From Candidatus Krumholzibacteriia bacterium (GTDB lineage Bacteria > Krumholzibacteriota > Krumholzibacteriia > LZORAL124-64-63): 8,751 nucleotides of DNA. Each line of letters starts with the position of its first letter. Position 1 is the first letter of the stretch. Location of the stretch: assembly GCA_029935695.1 (NCBI GenBank), contig JAOZJV010000119.1, positions 1 through 8,751 on the forward strand. Reading direction: 5' to 3'. This document shows positions 1 through 7,482 of this stretch, one piece after another. The notes beneath the pieces are model-generated. The model searched no databases, was not told the DNA's origin, and saw only the letters and a list, made by a program, of their open reading frames with translations. A program made the position numbers and the translations under genes.

Positions 1-940
1 CCAGACCGGGACAATCCCGCAACCCCTCGGCCATGGCCTGGGCATCGAGCCCCAAAGCCAGGCCTGCGGTGACGGCGGCCAGGGCGTTCAAAAGATTGGG
101 AGGCGACTGCAGGGCAAAATCCTGCACAGCCAATACAGGGATGGCTTGGCCCGCTTTTTCAAAATATAGAATGTCGTCCTGATAATAGACCTGCGCACCC
201 CCATCTTTTTCCCCAAAAAGAAGTTTCGGTGCGTTGGTTTGCCAGCCGCGAGCTTCAGCACATTCGGTCCAGGTGATGAAATGGCCATGTGCCGCTGTTC
301 TCTGAGCCATCACTTCTTTGGCCTGGAAGTAGGCATGCAAATCAGGATACCGATCCAAATGGTCCGGAGCCAGATTCAGCACCATGCCCACCAGAGGCGA
401 AAAGTTTTTCACCGTTTCCAGCTGGAAACTGGAAACTTCCAGGGAAACCACGGCATCTTCCGGAAGCTCGTCGGCAATCTGGCTCAAGGGCGTACCCAGG
501 TTGCCCAATGCTTCGGCGCGGCGTCCGCTCTTGCGGATGAGGTGGGCAATCAATTCCGTGGTGGTGGATTTTCCGTTGGTGCCGGTGATGGCCACCAAAG
601 TGGCGCGGCAGAACGAAGCCCCCAGCTCCATCTCGCCCACTACAGGAATGGACGGCGGCAGCGCCTGCAAGCGGGGATGATGAGGGGGAACACCGGGACT
701 GATAACCACGGCGTCCGGATAATCTGAAGGCCAGGTGCCGCCGGTGGCGAGTTCGTCAAAAGCCCGGGGTGCCAGTAATGACAGGCCCTCGCGCTCCCAC
801 CGGCGGTGCACTGTTGGTTCGTCGTTGTCATCAATCCCAATGACCCGGGCCCCGTGACGGCGCAAGAGGGCGCCAGCTGCGCAACCACTGCGCGCCAGGC
901 CGATCACCCACCAGGTTTGTCCATTCACATCGGGTTTCAT
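1..940 (-). CDS. murD: MurD, UDP-N-acetylmuramoylalanine--D-glutamate ligase (partial, C-terminus beyond the window)
   Basis: This cytoplasmic ligase adds D-glutamate to UDP-MurNAc-L-Ala using ATP. The frame is open from the ATG at 940 to the window edge, giving 313 residues; MurD is usually about 450, so most of the C-terminal domain is missing. Visible features are an N-terminal Rossmann-like UDP-binding domain (WWVIGLARSG, 10-19), the ISPGVP motif (80-85), the P-loop GTNGKSTT (120-127), LEVSSFQLE (167-175), APDHLDRY (191-198), and K208 in YFQAKE, where the carbamylated lysine is expected. GTNGKSTT with EVSSFQLE separates MurD from MurC, E and F. The start overlaps the murF stop as ATGA, with an AAGGG-like ribosome site about 9 nt upstream. 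Oddity: the usual HN pair before the NALAA helix reads PN (P281-N282). mraY does not precede it, unlike the common gene order. Confidence 0.95.
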   Translation of the reverse strand, partial: MKPDVNGQTWWVIGLARSGCAAGALLRRHGARVIGIDDNDEPTVHRRWEREGLSLLAPRAFDELATGGTWPSDYPDAVVISPGVPPHHPRLQALPPSIPVVGEMELGASFCRATLVAITGTNGKSTTTELIAHLIRKSGRRAEALGNLGTPLSQIADELPEDAVVSLEVSSFQLETVKNFSPLVGMVLNLAPDHLDRYPDLHAYFQAKEVMAQRTAAHGHFITWTECAEARGWQTNAPKLLFGEKDGGAQVYYQDDILYFEKAGQAIPVLAVQDFALQSPPNLLNALAAVTAGLALGLDAQAMAEGLRDCPGL

Positions 941-2421
941 TCTGTATTTCCCTTACCTGTTTTTTCATGGTTTTTCAAAATCTGCAGAACTTTTTCCATG
1001 GCCGAACTGCGCGATCCCTTGATCAGAATCCGGTCCCCAGCCTTACTGTTTTTCATCAGCCACAAGGCGGCTGCTTCATGATCTTCCAGCTGGAATGTCT
1101 GGCAATGATCAGCATCCTGCGCCGCAAGTGGAAAAGCAGTCTCGCCCACTGCCAAAAGAAAATCCAATTTTTCATGCATCAATTTTTTGCCGGTCTCTTC
1201 ATGGATGCTGGCGCTGTCGGGGCCCAATTCTGCCATGGCTCCCAGCACGGCCACCGTGCGGCCTGATCCTGGCATTGCCGTCAATGCCCCGACTGCTGCC
1301 ACCATGCTCGCCGGGTTGGCGTTGTAGGAGTCGTCCAACACCGTCCGGCCGGACCAATGGACCACAAGTCCGCGGTGGGCCGATCCCTGGAATGACGACA
1401 ATCCACGTTGCAGAATTTCATCATCCACACCTAAAGCGCGGCAGGCCAGCACAGCAGCGCAGAGATTAGCGGCGTTGTGGTGGCCAGGCAGCGGCACATA
1501 CCAGGGGGTGCCGTCGAGAATCAAACTTTCTTCAGTGTTTTCATCCGCAGGAGACCAGGTCCAGCGATGGTTGCCTTGTTCCTGTCCCCAGGAAACAACG
1601 GGACAGACGGCCCTTTTTTGCCAACGTTCAAAACCCGGACTGTCAGTATTCAAAATGGCCACTCCATCAGCTGGCAATGCCTCAAGCAATTCACCTTTGC
1701 CTTCAATGATGTTTTCCAGAGAACCGAATTCAGACAAATGAGCTGGTGATGCGTTGGTGATGACACCCACTTGAGGAACCGTCAGTCCAGCCAGGAAACG
1801 GATCTCGCCCACTGCCGAGGCGCCCATTTCGATCACTGCGTAACGGGTGTCCTCCTGCAAATTCAACAAAGTCAGGGGCAAGCCCAGATGGTTGTTCAGA
1901 TTGCCCGCCGTGGCCTGGGTTTTACCCGCGCCACTGAGCATGGCCCGCACCAGATCTTTGGTGGTGGTTTTACCGTTGGTGCCCGTGATGGCCACGATTT
2001 CAACAGACAAAGTTTTACGCCAGCAGGCAGCAATCAAAGCCAGGGCATTTTCAGGGTCCTGGCACAACAAAACTCCGCCCCCGGGGACGGCTTTGAGATT
2101 CAGCAGAGGGTCTACAGGATGATCTGGATCGTCGTTTACATTTCTCGTCAAAATCCAGTGCCCTGCTTCCAGGGGACTGGCGACAAAATTCCGCCCATCA
2201 ACATTTTCTCCGTCCAGGGCCACGAAGAGTGCATTTTCAGGAAGATTTCTTGAATCCAGGCCGGCCCCAATAATGAACTCGCTGGAAATTGTTTGGAGAG
2301 CAGTGGCGGGAGTGTGGGCCTTAAGGTGATCACCTTCAGGCAGAAGAACGGAATGCAGCGCATTGTTTTGCATCAATTCAGTAATGACCTGGTGAATTTT
2401 GAAGCCCTGTTCAGTTGCCAA
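937..2421 (-). CDS. murF: MurF, UDP-MurNAc-tripeptide--D-alanyl-D-alanine ligase
   Basis: MurF adds D-Ala-D-Ala to the UDP-MurNAc tripeptide in the last cytoplasmic ligation step before the lipid stage. The 494-residue product has DSRNLPENALFVAL (56-69), P-loop GTNGKTTT (147-154), EMGAS (198-202), NASPAHL (223-229), K242 in GKGE (candidate carbamylated lysine), PGHHNAANL (312-320), the MurF-typical DDSYNANP (363-370), and a C-terminal KGSRSSAMEKV (468-478). The chosen start is TTG at 2421, inside the end of murE (11-nt overlap); an AGGAG lies 9 nt upstream. The next in-frame ATG (2373, residue 17) lacks a clear ribosome site. Residues 1-55 before the DSR motif are longer than in most MurF proteins and end in a generic UDP-binding fold, so the exact start is less certain than the identity. 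The stop overlaps the murD start. Confidence 0.95.
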   Translation of the reverse strand: MATEQGFKIHQVITELMQNNALHSVLLPEGDHLKAHTPATALQTISSEFIIGAGLDSRNLPENALFVALDGENVDGRNFVASPLEAGHWILTRNVNDDPDHPVDPLLNLKAVPGGGVLLCQDPENALALIAACWRKTLSVEIVAITGTNGKTTTKDLVRAMLSGAGKTQATAGNLNNHLGLPLTLLNLQEDTRYAVIEMGASAVGEIRFLAGLTVPQVGVITNASPAHLSEFGSLENIIEGKGELLEALPADGVAILNTDSPGFERWQKRAVCPVVSWGQEQGNHRWTWSPADENTEESLILDGTPWYVPLPGHHNAANLCAAVLACRALGVDDEILQRGLSSFQGSAHRGLVVHWSGRTVLDDSYNANPASMVAAVGALTAMPGSGRTVAVLGAMAELGPDSASIHEETGKKLMHEKLDFLLAVGETAFPLAAQDADHCQTFQLEDHEAAALWLMKNSKAGDRILIKGSRSSAMEKVLQILKNHEKTGKGNTE

Positions 2422-3919
2422 TATCCTGCGCTCCTATCCAATCCCGGATAATCACCCGATCATCCAGATCCAAAACCTTATCACCCACCAATTGATAATC
2501 TTCGTGGCCCTTGCCGGCCACAATGACAATATCTCCTTCTTCGGCAAATTCCAAAGCTGCTACAACAGCATCCCTTCGATCTTCAATCACCTTCATGATT
2601 TTCGAACGGGGCTCTTTCACCTCATGGTAACCAGCTGCGATATCCGCGCAAATTGCCGTTGGATTTTCCGTGCGGGGATTGTCCGATGTGATCCACACTG
2701 CGTCGGCCTGCCCGGCGGCCACCTGCCCCATCAGGGGCCGCTTGCCCGTGTCACGGTCGCCTCCGCAACCAAACACCACCAACAAACGTCCTGCGGACAA
2801 TTCATCACAGGCATGCAGCACGGCGCCCAACGCGTCGTGGGTGTGCGCGTAATCCACCACCGCCAAGCCACCCTTTGGCAGAAGGAATCGTTCCAATCTT
2901 CCCGGTACCTGATTGACTCCGGCCAACGCTCGACTCACATCCTGGGGGTCAAACCCCAGGGCCAGGCCCGCAGACCAGGCGGCCATCAGATTTTCCACAT
3001 TGAACCGTCCCACCAGAGGACTTTTTAGCTCATGGGGGTTTCCCTGAAAATCCAGCTCCAGATGTGTGCCATTTAAACCCAACTCGGCTTTGTTCAAAAC
3101 GAGATCAGGAAAGTCGGAAGTGCGGGCCTTTGCTCTCGGGTCAAAAGACAATACGGGATGGTCCCCGGTGTCCAACCCGGCCAGCAGTTCATCTGATGTA
3201 TTGATCACCATGGACGCTGCAGGTTTCAGGTAGTCCATGATTTTGGCTTTGGCCTGCACATAGGTGGGAATGTCCACATGGTAATCCAGATGATCCCGGC
3301 CAATATTTATCATGACGGCCACCGAAAGCAACAGTCCTTTGGTTCGTTCCTGATCCAATGCGTGGGACGAAAGTTCCATGGCCACCGAGCGGCAGCCGGC
3401 CCCTGCCATGCGCTGCAACCACTGGAAAAAAACCGGCCCACCCGGCGTTGTCAGGGGCGCCGGGACCGATTCTTTTCCGTCGTCGTAGCAGATGGTCCCC
3501 ATCATTCCGCAGGGGCCTTCCAGCCGTGTCAGCATTTCCTGCAATAAAAAAGCCACCGTGGTTTTTCCGTTGGTTCCGGTGACTGCCGCGGTGATCAGTT
3601 TTTCATCCGGGCGGTCTGTCAGTTCCCTGGCCAGCAATGCCGGGGCAGAACGGGTCAAAGGCAATTGGACAGACACTTCAAGCCGAGCTTGTTCTTCAGA
3701 CGTAAGATACTTTTCCAGAGGATCCTGATGGACAACCGCTGCGCATCCCTGCTGTATAGCCTGTTTGATGAAAAGATGGCCATCACTGCCTGTGCCTTTC
3801 ACCGCCACAAAGAGGACACCCGGGCCAGCCAAACGAGAGTCGGCTTCGACCCGGGTGATCTCCAAATTCCGGTTGCCCTTAACGGAGGCATCAGGCAACA
3901 CCGCCACCAATGCACTCAT
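2411..3919 (-). CDS. murE: MurE, UDP-MurNAc-L-Ala-D-Glu--meso-diaminopimelate ligase
   Basis: MurE adds the third stem-peptide residue in the cytoplasm. The 502-residue product shows ADSR (26-29), P-loop GTNGKTT (115-121), the UDP-MurNAc contact TTPGG (158-162), MELSSHALDQ (181-190), DHLDYH (209-214), K224 in QAKAK (expected carbamylated lysine), FNVEN (306-310), DYAHTHDAL (356-364), GCGGDRDTGKRP (384-395), DNPR (413-416) and AGKGHEDYQ (468-476). DNPR is the established marker for meso-diaminopimelate rather than lysine. The ATG at 3919 lies 5 nt past the ftsI stop, with GGTG 6 nt upstream. A GTG at 3928, overlapping the ftsI stop as GTGA, would add three residues and is a real alternative. 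The frame stays open further upstream, but that part lies inside ftsI and is not coding here. Oddity: H361 replaces the usual proline of DYAHTPDAL. Confidence 0.96.
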   Translation of the reverse strand: MSALVAVLPDASVKGNRNLEITRVEADSRLAGPGVLFVAVKGTGSDGHLFIKQAIQQGCAAVVHQDPLEKYLTSEEQARLEVSVQLPLTRSAPALLARELTDRPDEKLITAAVTGTNGKTTVAFLLQEMLTRLEGPCGMMGTICYDDGKESVPAPLTTPGGPVFFQWLQRMAGAGCRSVAMELSSHALDQERTKGLLLSVAVMINIGRDHLDYHVDIPTYVQAKAKIMDYLKPAASMVINTSDELLAGLDTGDHPVLSFDPRAKARTSDFPDLVLNKAELGLNGTHLELDFQGNPHELKSPLVGRFNVENLMAAWSAGLALGFDPQDVSRALAGVNQVPGRLERFLLPKGGLAVVDYAHTHDALGAVLHACDELSAGRLLVVFGCGGDRDTGKRPLMGQVAAGQADAVWITSDNPRTENPTAICADIAAGYHEVKEPRSKIMKVIEDRRDAVVAALEFAEEGDIVIVAGKGHEDYQLVGDKVLDLDDRVIIRDWIGAQDIGN

Positions 3920-3924
3920 TGTTT

Positions 3925-6033
3925 TCACCACAGGCCGCCCATCTTCACCTTGACCACTGCGCCAGCAAGAGAAAGACCCGGCGCGGGGAATTGCGACACG
4001 GCATAACCTGCTCCGTTGATCTTGACCTTCATTCCCATCCTGGCTGCCATGCTGTGAATTTCCCGGTTGCTCAGTCCCGAAAAATCGGGGCAAAGCAAAC
4101 CGTTGTTGGTGGACGCCACTTCCGATGGGCCCGTCACCAGATGCACCACACTGCCAGGTTTTAAAAGCGTTCCCGGCAAAGGAACCTGCTGGATGACCAG
4201 CCCTCCACGTTCTGCGCCGGCCATGGCCAAATCAACCATGCCCAATCGCTGGGCCGCATTATCCAGGGACAAGTGCAGAACGTCGGGAACTCTGACCATT
4301 TTCTTAGTCTCAGCCAACTCCAAAGGAGCGGTTCTGGATCCTGGTACATCGGTCAGATATTGGGTTCCCGACCTGATATCCCTGACGATTTCCTTGAAAA
4401 GAGGCACCGCACTGAGCGACGCATAATGCTTGATGCCTTTGGGCTCATCCAAAACCGTGAGAATCACCAGACGAGGATCTTCAGCCGGAACGATGCCGGA
4501 GAAACTTGCGATGTAAGCGCCAGGAGTGTATCCCTTGCCGTCTCTGCTTTTTTGAGCAGTCCCGGTTTTTCCACCCGTTGTGATCCAATCTTCTTTGGCG
4601 CCAACTCCCGTGCCATGATCCACCACACCGGCCATGGCCATACGCAGTAAATCAGCCAAAGGTTCGGCCATGACCCTGCGCAGAGGACGGGGCTCCATTT
4701 CTTCCACAATACGACCCCGCTCATCACGCACTTCACGAATAAGGCGGGGCGCATACAGAGTACCACCATTGGCCACGGCACAAACCGCCAACCCAATCTG
4801 AAGCGGTGTAACGGAAATTTCCTGTCCCAGGGCGATGGTGGGCTTGCTTCTTCCGGACCATGCGGCAGGGCTTCTCAGCAGGCCTTCAGGACAGGCCGGA
4901 TAGGGCAAACCCGTTCCCTGACCAAAACCTAAATCAACCAGGTCGTGATAAAGCTCTTCGCTTTTCAGGTTACCCACCGCCCGGGCAAAAAAGATATTGC
5001 TGCTCTTGGCAAAAGCTTCCATCAAAGCCAGATTACCGTAAGCGTGCCCGTTGTCATTGTGGATGGAAAAAGAGCCAAAATCGCTATCTGAACAATTGAA
5101 AACCATGGCCGTGTCGATGGCTCCATGCCGCAACAAGCTCGCGGTGGTAAAAATTTTAAACACAGAACCGGGCTCATAAAGAACGGTAAAATTCCGGTTG
5201 TCCCATACTGCTGCATCGCCATGCCTGCCCTTGCGTTTTTCAAGCAGAGGCCAGCTTGCCGCCGCCAGAATATCACCAGTGGCCGGATCCAGAACCAAAA
5301 CCGAACCACCCTCCGCACCCGTGGATTTCACTGCTGTAGCCAGCTGCTTTTCACAAATTTCCTGCAGGTCAGTGTCCAGAGATAAGACCAGATTTTGCCC
5401 ATGGGAGGCCTCACTCAAAACCACCTGTCCCAGGTTTTCTCCCAGGTTGCCGGTGGTGATCAAACGGGCTTTCCCGGGGCTTCCGTCCAAATAGTCTTTC
5501 AAGCTGGATTCCAGACCCGTAGAGAAATCGCCTTCCTTGTCTGTCCGGTGAAAACCAATCAAAGAAGCAGCCAATCCATCATAGGGGTAAATCCTGGCCT
5601 GGAGATCTTCAATGGTGATGGCTTTTTCGCTCTTCAGACGCATCATCTGCTGACGGGTCAGCACCTGATTGGAGGAAATCACCACATGGCGGCCACGAGC
5701 CTTTCGAAATTCCTTCTCCAGGGAGGCAGGAGTCCGTTCCAGCATTTCACCCAGCAGTTGGCAAACTCTCGGCGAATCATCTTCCAGCAGTGACGTCGCG
5801 ACACCCAAACGCCAGGCGGCAACCGAAAGGGCCAGAGGACGCATATCCCGGTCGTAGAGATTGCCCCGTTCAGGATTAATATCGATATCTTCATTCCAGG
5901 TGCTGCGAGCGATCTCCGAAAGTTTTTCATGTTGAAAAACCTGGATATGGACGACGCGACCGGCCAAAGCGAGGCCGGTCAGCACAAGAATTACCTGAAG
6001 GATGCGGAAGCGTGACTTCGCTTCTTCAAACAT
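3925..6033 (-). CDS. ftsI: FtsI-type division penicillin-binding protein (class B transpeptidase) with two PASTA repeats
   Basis: This is the membrane-anchored DD-transpeptidase that crosslinks septal peptidoglycan. The 702-residue product has a short cytoplasmic N-terminus, one membrane segment (about 10-30), and a pedestal domain beginning with ERGNLYDRD (55-63). The transpeptidase domain carries all three penicilloyl-serine motifs: S290-V-F-K293, S344-S-N346 and K489-T-G-T492. Two C-terminal PASTA repeats follow, about 578-636 (VRVPDV start) and 646-700 (LLCPDFSGLS start). Position between ftsL and murE supports FtsI (PBP3) rather than a general class B PBP, although the PASTA tail is also seen in SpoVD-like proteins. 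The ATG overlaps the ftsL stop by one base (TAATG), which implies translational coupling; GGAAGGTGGGG lies just upstream as ribosome site. The catalytic set looks complete, so the protein is likely active. Confidence 0.95.
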   Translation of the reverse strand: MFEEAKSRFRILQVILVLTGLALAGRVVHIQVFQHEKLSEIARSTWNEDIDINPERGNLYDRDMRPLALSVAAWRLGVATSLLEDDSPRVCQLLGEMLERTPASLEKEFRKARGRHVVISSNQVLTRQQMMRLKSEKAITIEDLQARIYPYDGLAASLIGFHRTDKEGDFSTGLESSLKDYLDGSPGKARLITTGNLGENLGQVVLSEASHGQNLVLSLDTDLQEICEKQLATAVKSTGAEGGSVLVLDPATGDILAAASWPLLEKRKGRHGDAAVWDNRNFTVLYEPGSVFKIFTTASLLRHGAIDTAMVFNCSDSDFGSFSIHNDNGHAYGNLALMEAFAKSSNIFFARAVGNLKSEELYHDLVDLGFGQGTGLPYPACPEGLLRSPAAWSGRSKPTIALGQEISVTPLQIGLAVCAVANGGTLYAPRLIREVRDERGRIVEEMEPRPLRRVMAEPLADLLRMAMAGVVDHGTGVGAKEDWITTGGKTGTAQKSRDGKGYTPGAYIASFSGIVPAEDPRLVILTVLDEPKGIKHYASLSAVPLFKEIVRDIRSGTQYLTDVPGSRTAPLELAETKKMVRVPDVLHLSLDNAAQRLGMVDLAMAGAERGGLVIQQVPLPGTLLKPGSVVHLVTGPSEVASTNNGLLCPDFSGLSNREIHSMAARMGMKVKINGAGYAVSQFPAPGLSLAGAVVKVKMGGLW

Positions 6034-6536
6034 TACTCGGCCCCACCTTCCATCACTGCAGCCCGGGCGCCACGAGGCACCAGCGAAACCATAGCCCCTG
6101 CCACCAATTCCTCCGCCTCGTCACTGACAGGCAGGCCTTCCCATAATTTTCGCAATACTCCCTGGTCTTTTTGGGGACCATTCATACAGACCAGAACCAG
6201 ACCGGGTTGTTCTGGTACAATCAGACCCAATTCCTTCTCTGCCCTGGCGACTATGACTTTTCTGCTGGATGCATTATTCCACTTCATGTGCAGCTTGGCT
6301 GAGCTTGCTTCCAGGAATTCCTTTTGGTTTGCCAAATCGGCCACCTGGGACCTGAGGCCGGTGATTTGATTAGTCAGGAAAATTCGTCCGCCCATGAGCA
6401 AACTCAGCAAAACCGCCACGACCACAACCATGACCAACTGGGTTGTCAGCACACCTTTGCGCCGGGCCATGGCCCCATCGCCACTGACAACGGCGTTGCT
6501 GGAAAAAAAGATCGATGAGTTTGACTGGCCGTACAT
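6033..6536 (-). CDS. ftsL: FtsL-like bitopic division protein with long C-terminal extension
   Basis: FtsL is a small bitopic protein that joins FtsB and FtsQ and activates FtsW-FtsI at the septum. Identification rests on position (between rsmH and ftsI) and topology, since the family is poorly conserved. The 167-residue product has a cytoplasmic N-terminus ending in ARRKG, one membrane segment at about 30-50, then a heptad-like coiled coil (about 54-85: ITGLRSQVADLANQKEFLEA) and the ARAEKELGLIVPEQPG stretch (97-112) typical after the FtsL coiled coil. About 55 further residues follow without a recognised domain, longer than usual. The start at 6536 is preceded by GGGAGG with a 7-nt spacer and lies 25 nt after rsmH. 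The longer start at 6593 would overlap rsmH by 32 nt and lacks that site. The stop overlaps ftsI (TAATG). Confidence 0.85.
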   Translation of the reverse strand: MYGQSNSSIFFSSNAVVSGDGAMARRKGVLTTQLVMVVVVAVLLSLLMGGRIFLTNQITGLRSQVADLANQKEFLEASSAKLHMKWNNASSRKVIVARAEKELGLIVPEQPGLVLVCMNGPQKDQGVLRKLWEGLPVSDEAEELVAGAMVSLVPRGARAAVMEGGAE

Positions 6537-6543
6537 GGGTCGC

Positions 6544-6556
6544 CCTCCCAGGGAGA
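6544..6556 (-). promoter_or_regulatory. ftsL ribosome binding site, possibly hidden in a hairpin
   Basis: GGGAGG lies 7 nt before the ATG at 6536 and decides that start over the one at 6593. Its GGAGG can pair with TCTCC just upstream around a CTG loop (five pairs, one of them G-T). Translation of ftsL may therefore depend on ribosomes finishing rsmH, whose stop lies a few bases downstream of this stem at 6562. The site is read directly; the occlusion is inferred. Confidence 0.5.
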
Positions 6557-6561
6557 CTTTT

Positions 6562-7482
6562 TTAGAGAATTTCTGCTGCTCGCAAACGCGCACTGCGTGA
6601 ACGAGGGTTTCTCGTTTCTTCCGACGCCGAAGCTTTCACTGCTTTACGGGTCAGGGGTTTCAGTTTTGCCTTGTGCTCGCACCGGCAAACGGGCAACTCC
6701 GGAGGACAGATGCAATCACGTTTTTCTTTGTCGATGAAACGCTTCACCAACCGGTCTTCGAGGGAATGATAGGAAATGATCACAAAGGACCCGCCAGGCT
6801 TGATCACCCGGGACAGTTGCTCCAGGGCTTCGGGCAAGGCTTCCAATTCTTCATTCACCGCAATACGCAAGGCCTGAAAAACCCGGCTCAACACAGGAGT
6901 ACTCTTCACGCTCCTGGGAAGGGTCCCTTCAATCAAATTGCGAAACTGGGTTGTCGTTTCGATGGGCGCCTCTTTACGCGCCTTCACCAACACCCGGGCA
7001 ATGCGGCGGCTGCCGCGCTCTTCGCCCCAGCGCCAGATCAGATCGGCCAGTTCGGCCTCGTCAAGAGTGGCCACCAGATCTGCTGCGGTTGGGCCCTGGT
7101 CCTGATTGAAACGCAAATCAAGAGGCCCATCGCTGCGATAGCTGAATCCCTTGGCAGGATCATCCAGCTGCCACGAGCTGACACCCAGATCCAGCAAAAC
7201 ACCATCAACCGGTTCCCAATTGTTCTGCTTTAAAGCATCTTCCATGTGGCGGAATGAAATCCGGCAACAGTGAAGGCCGTCAGCTTTTTTGGCCATCTCC
7301 TGGCAGGCCCCAAAGGCCACACCATCGAGATCGAGACCCAAAACCTCAGCCCCGGTTTCCAGCATGACGCTGCTGTGCCCACCAAACCCAAATGTTCCAT
7401 CGATGAATCGTTTGCCCGGGCCAGGATTCAAATAAGAAAGAGTTTCATCCCTGAGGACGGGAATGTGGGGAGCATCTGTCAT
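6562..7482 (-). CDS. rsmH: RsmH (MraW), 16S rRNA (cytosine(1402)-N4)-methyltransferase
   Basis: RsmH uses S-adenosylmethionine to methylate N4 of C1402 in the decoding centre of 16S rRNA. The 306-residue product is of normal family length. Motifs seen: HIPVL at the N-terminus (6-10), SAM-binding DGTFGFGGHS (28-37), GLDLD (49-53), the family signature LLDLGVSSWQLDDPAKGFSYR with SDGPLDLRF (96-125), WGEERGSRRIA (152-162), VFQALRIAVNEEL (201-213), SYHSLEDRLVK (237-247), a cysteine cluster CICPPELPVCRC (257-268), and the basic tail LTRKAVKAS...NPRSRSARLRAAE. The ATG at 7482 overlaps the STAS gene stop as ATGA and places HIPVL near the N-terminus as in relatives. A GTG at 7512 would add ten unsupported residues. 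Only a weak AGGA lies 14 nt upstream, so translation is probably coupled to the STAS gene. Confidence 0.97.
   Translation of the reverse strand: MTDAPHIPVLRDETLSYLNPGPGKRFIDGTFGFGGHSSVMLETGAEVLGLDLDGVAFGACQEMAKKADGLHCCRISFRHMEDALKQNNWEPVDGVLLDLGVSSWQLDDPAKGFSYRSDGPLDLRFNQDQGPTAADLVATLDEAELADLIWRWGEERGSRRIARVLVKARKEAPIETTTQFRNLIEGTLPRSVKSTPVLSRVFQALRIAVNEELEALPEALEQLSRVIKPGGSFVIISYHSLEDRLVKRFIDKEKRDCICPPELPVCRCEHKAKLKPLTRKAVKASASEETRNPRSRSARLRAAEIL

Noticed and set aside
239..727. Long plus-strand open frames across the murD, murF, murE and ftsI regions
   Set aside because: They are antisense shadows of the mur and fts genes, with no domains, no ribosome sites and no promoter.
3925..4093. MurE reading frame extends upstream to 4093, giving a 560-residue protein
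   Set aside because: The extra part lies inside ftsI, has no MurE-like content, and the start at 3919 (or 3928) fits family length and a ribosome site.
6537..6593. Longer ftsL start at 6593
   Set aside because: It would overlap rsmH by 32 nt and adds residues translated from the rsmH tail and the ribosome-site region; GGGAGG points to 6536.
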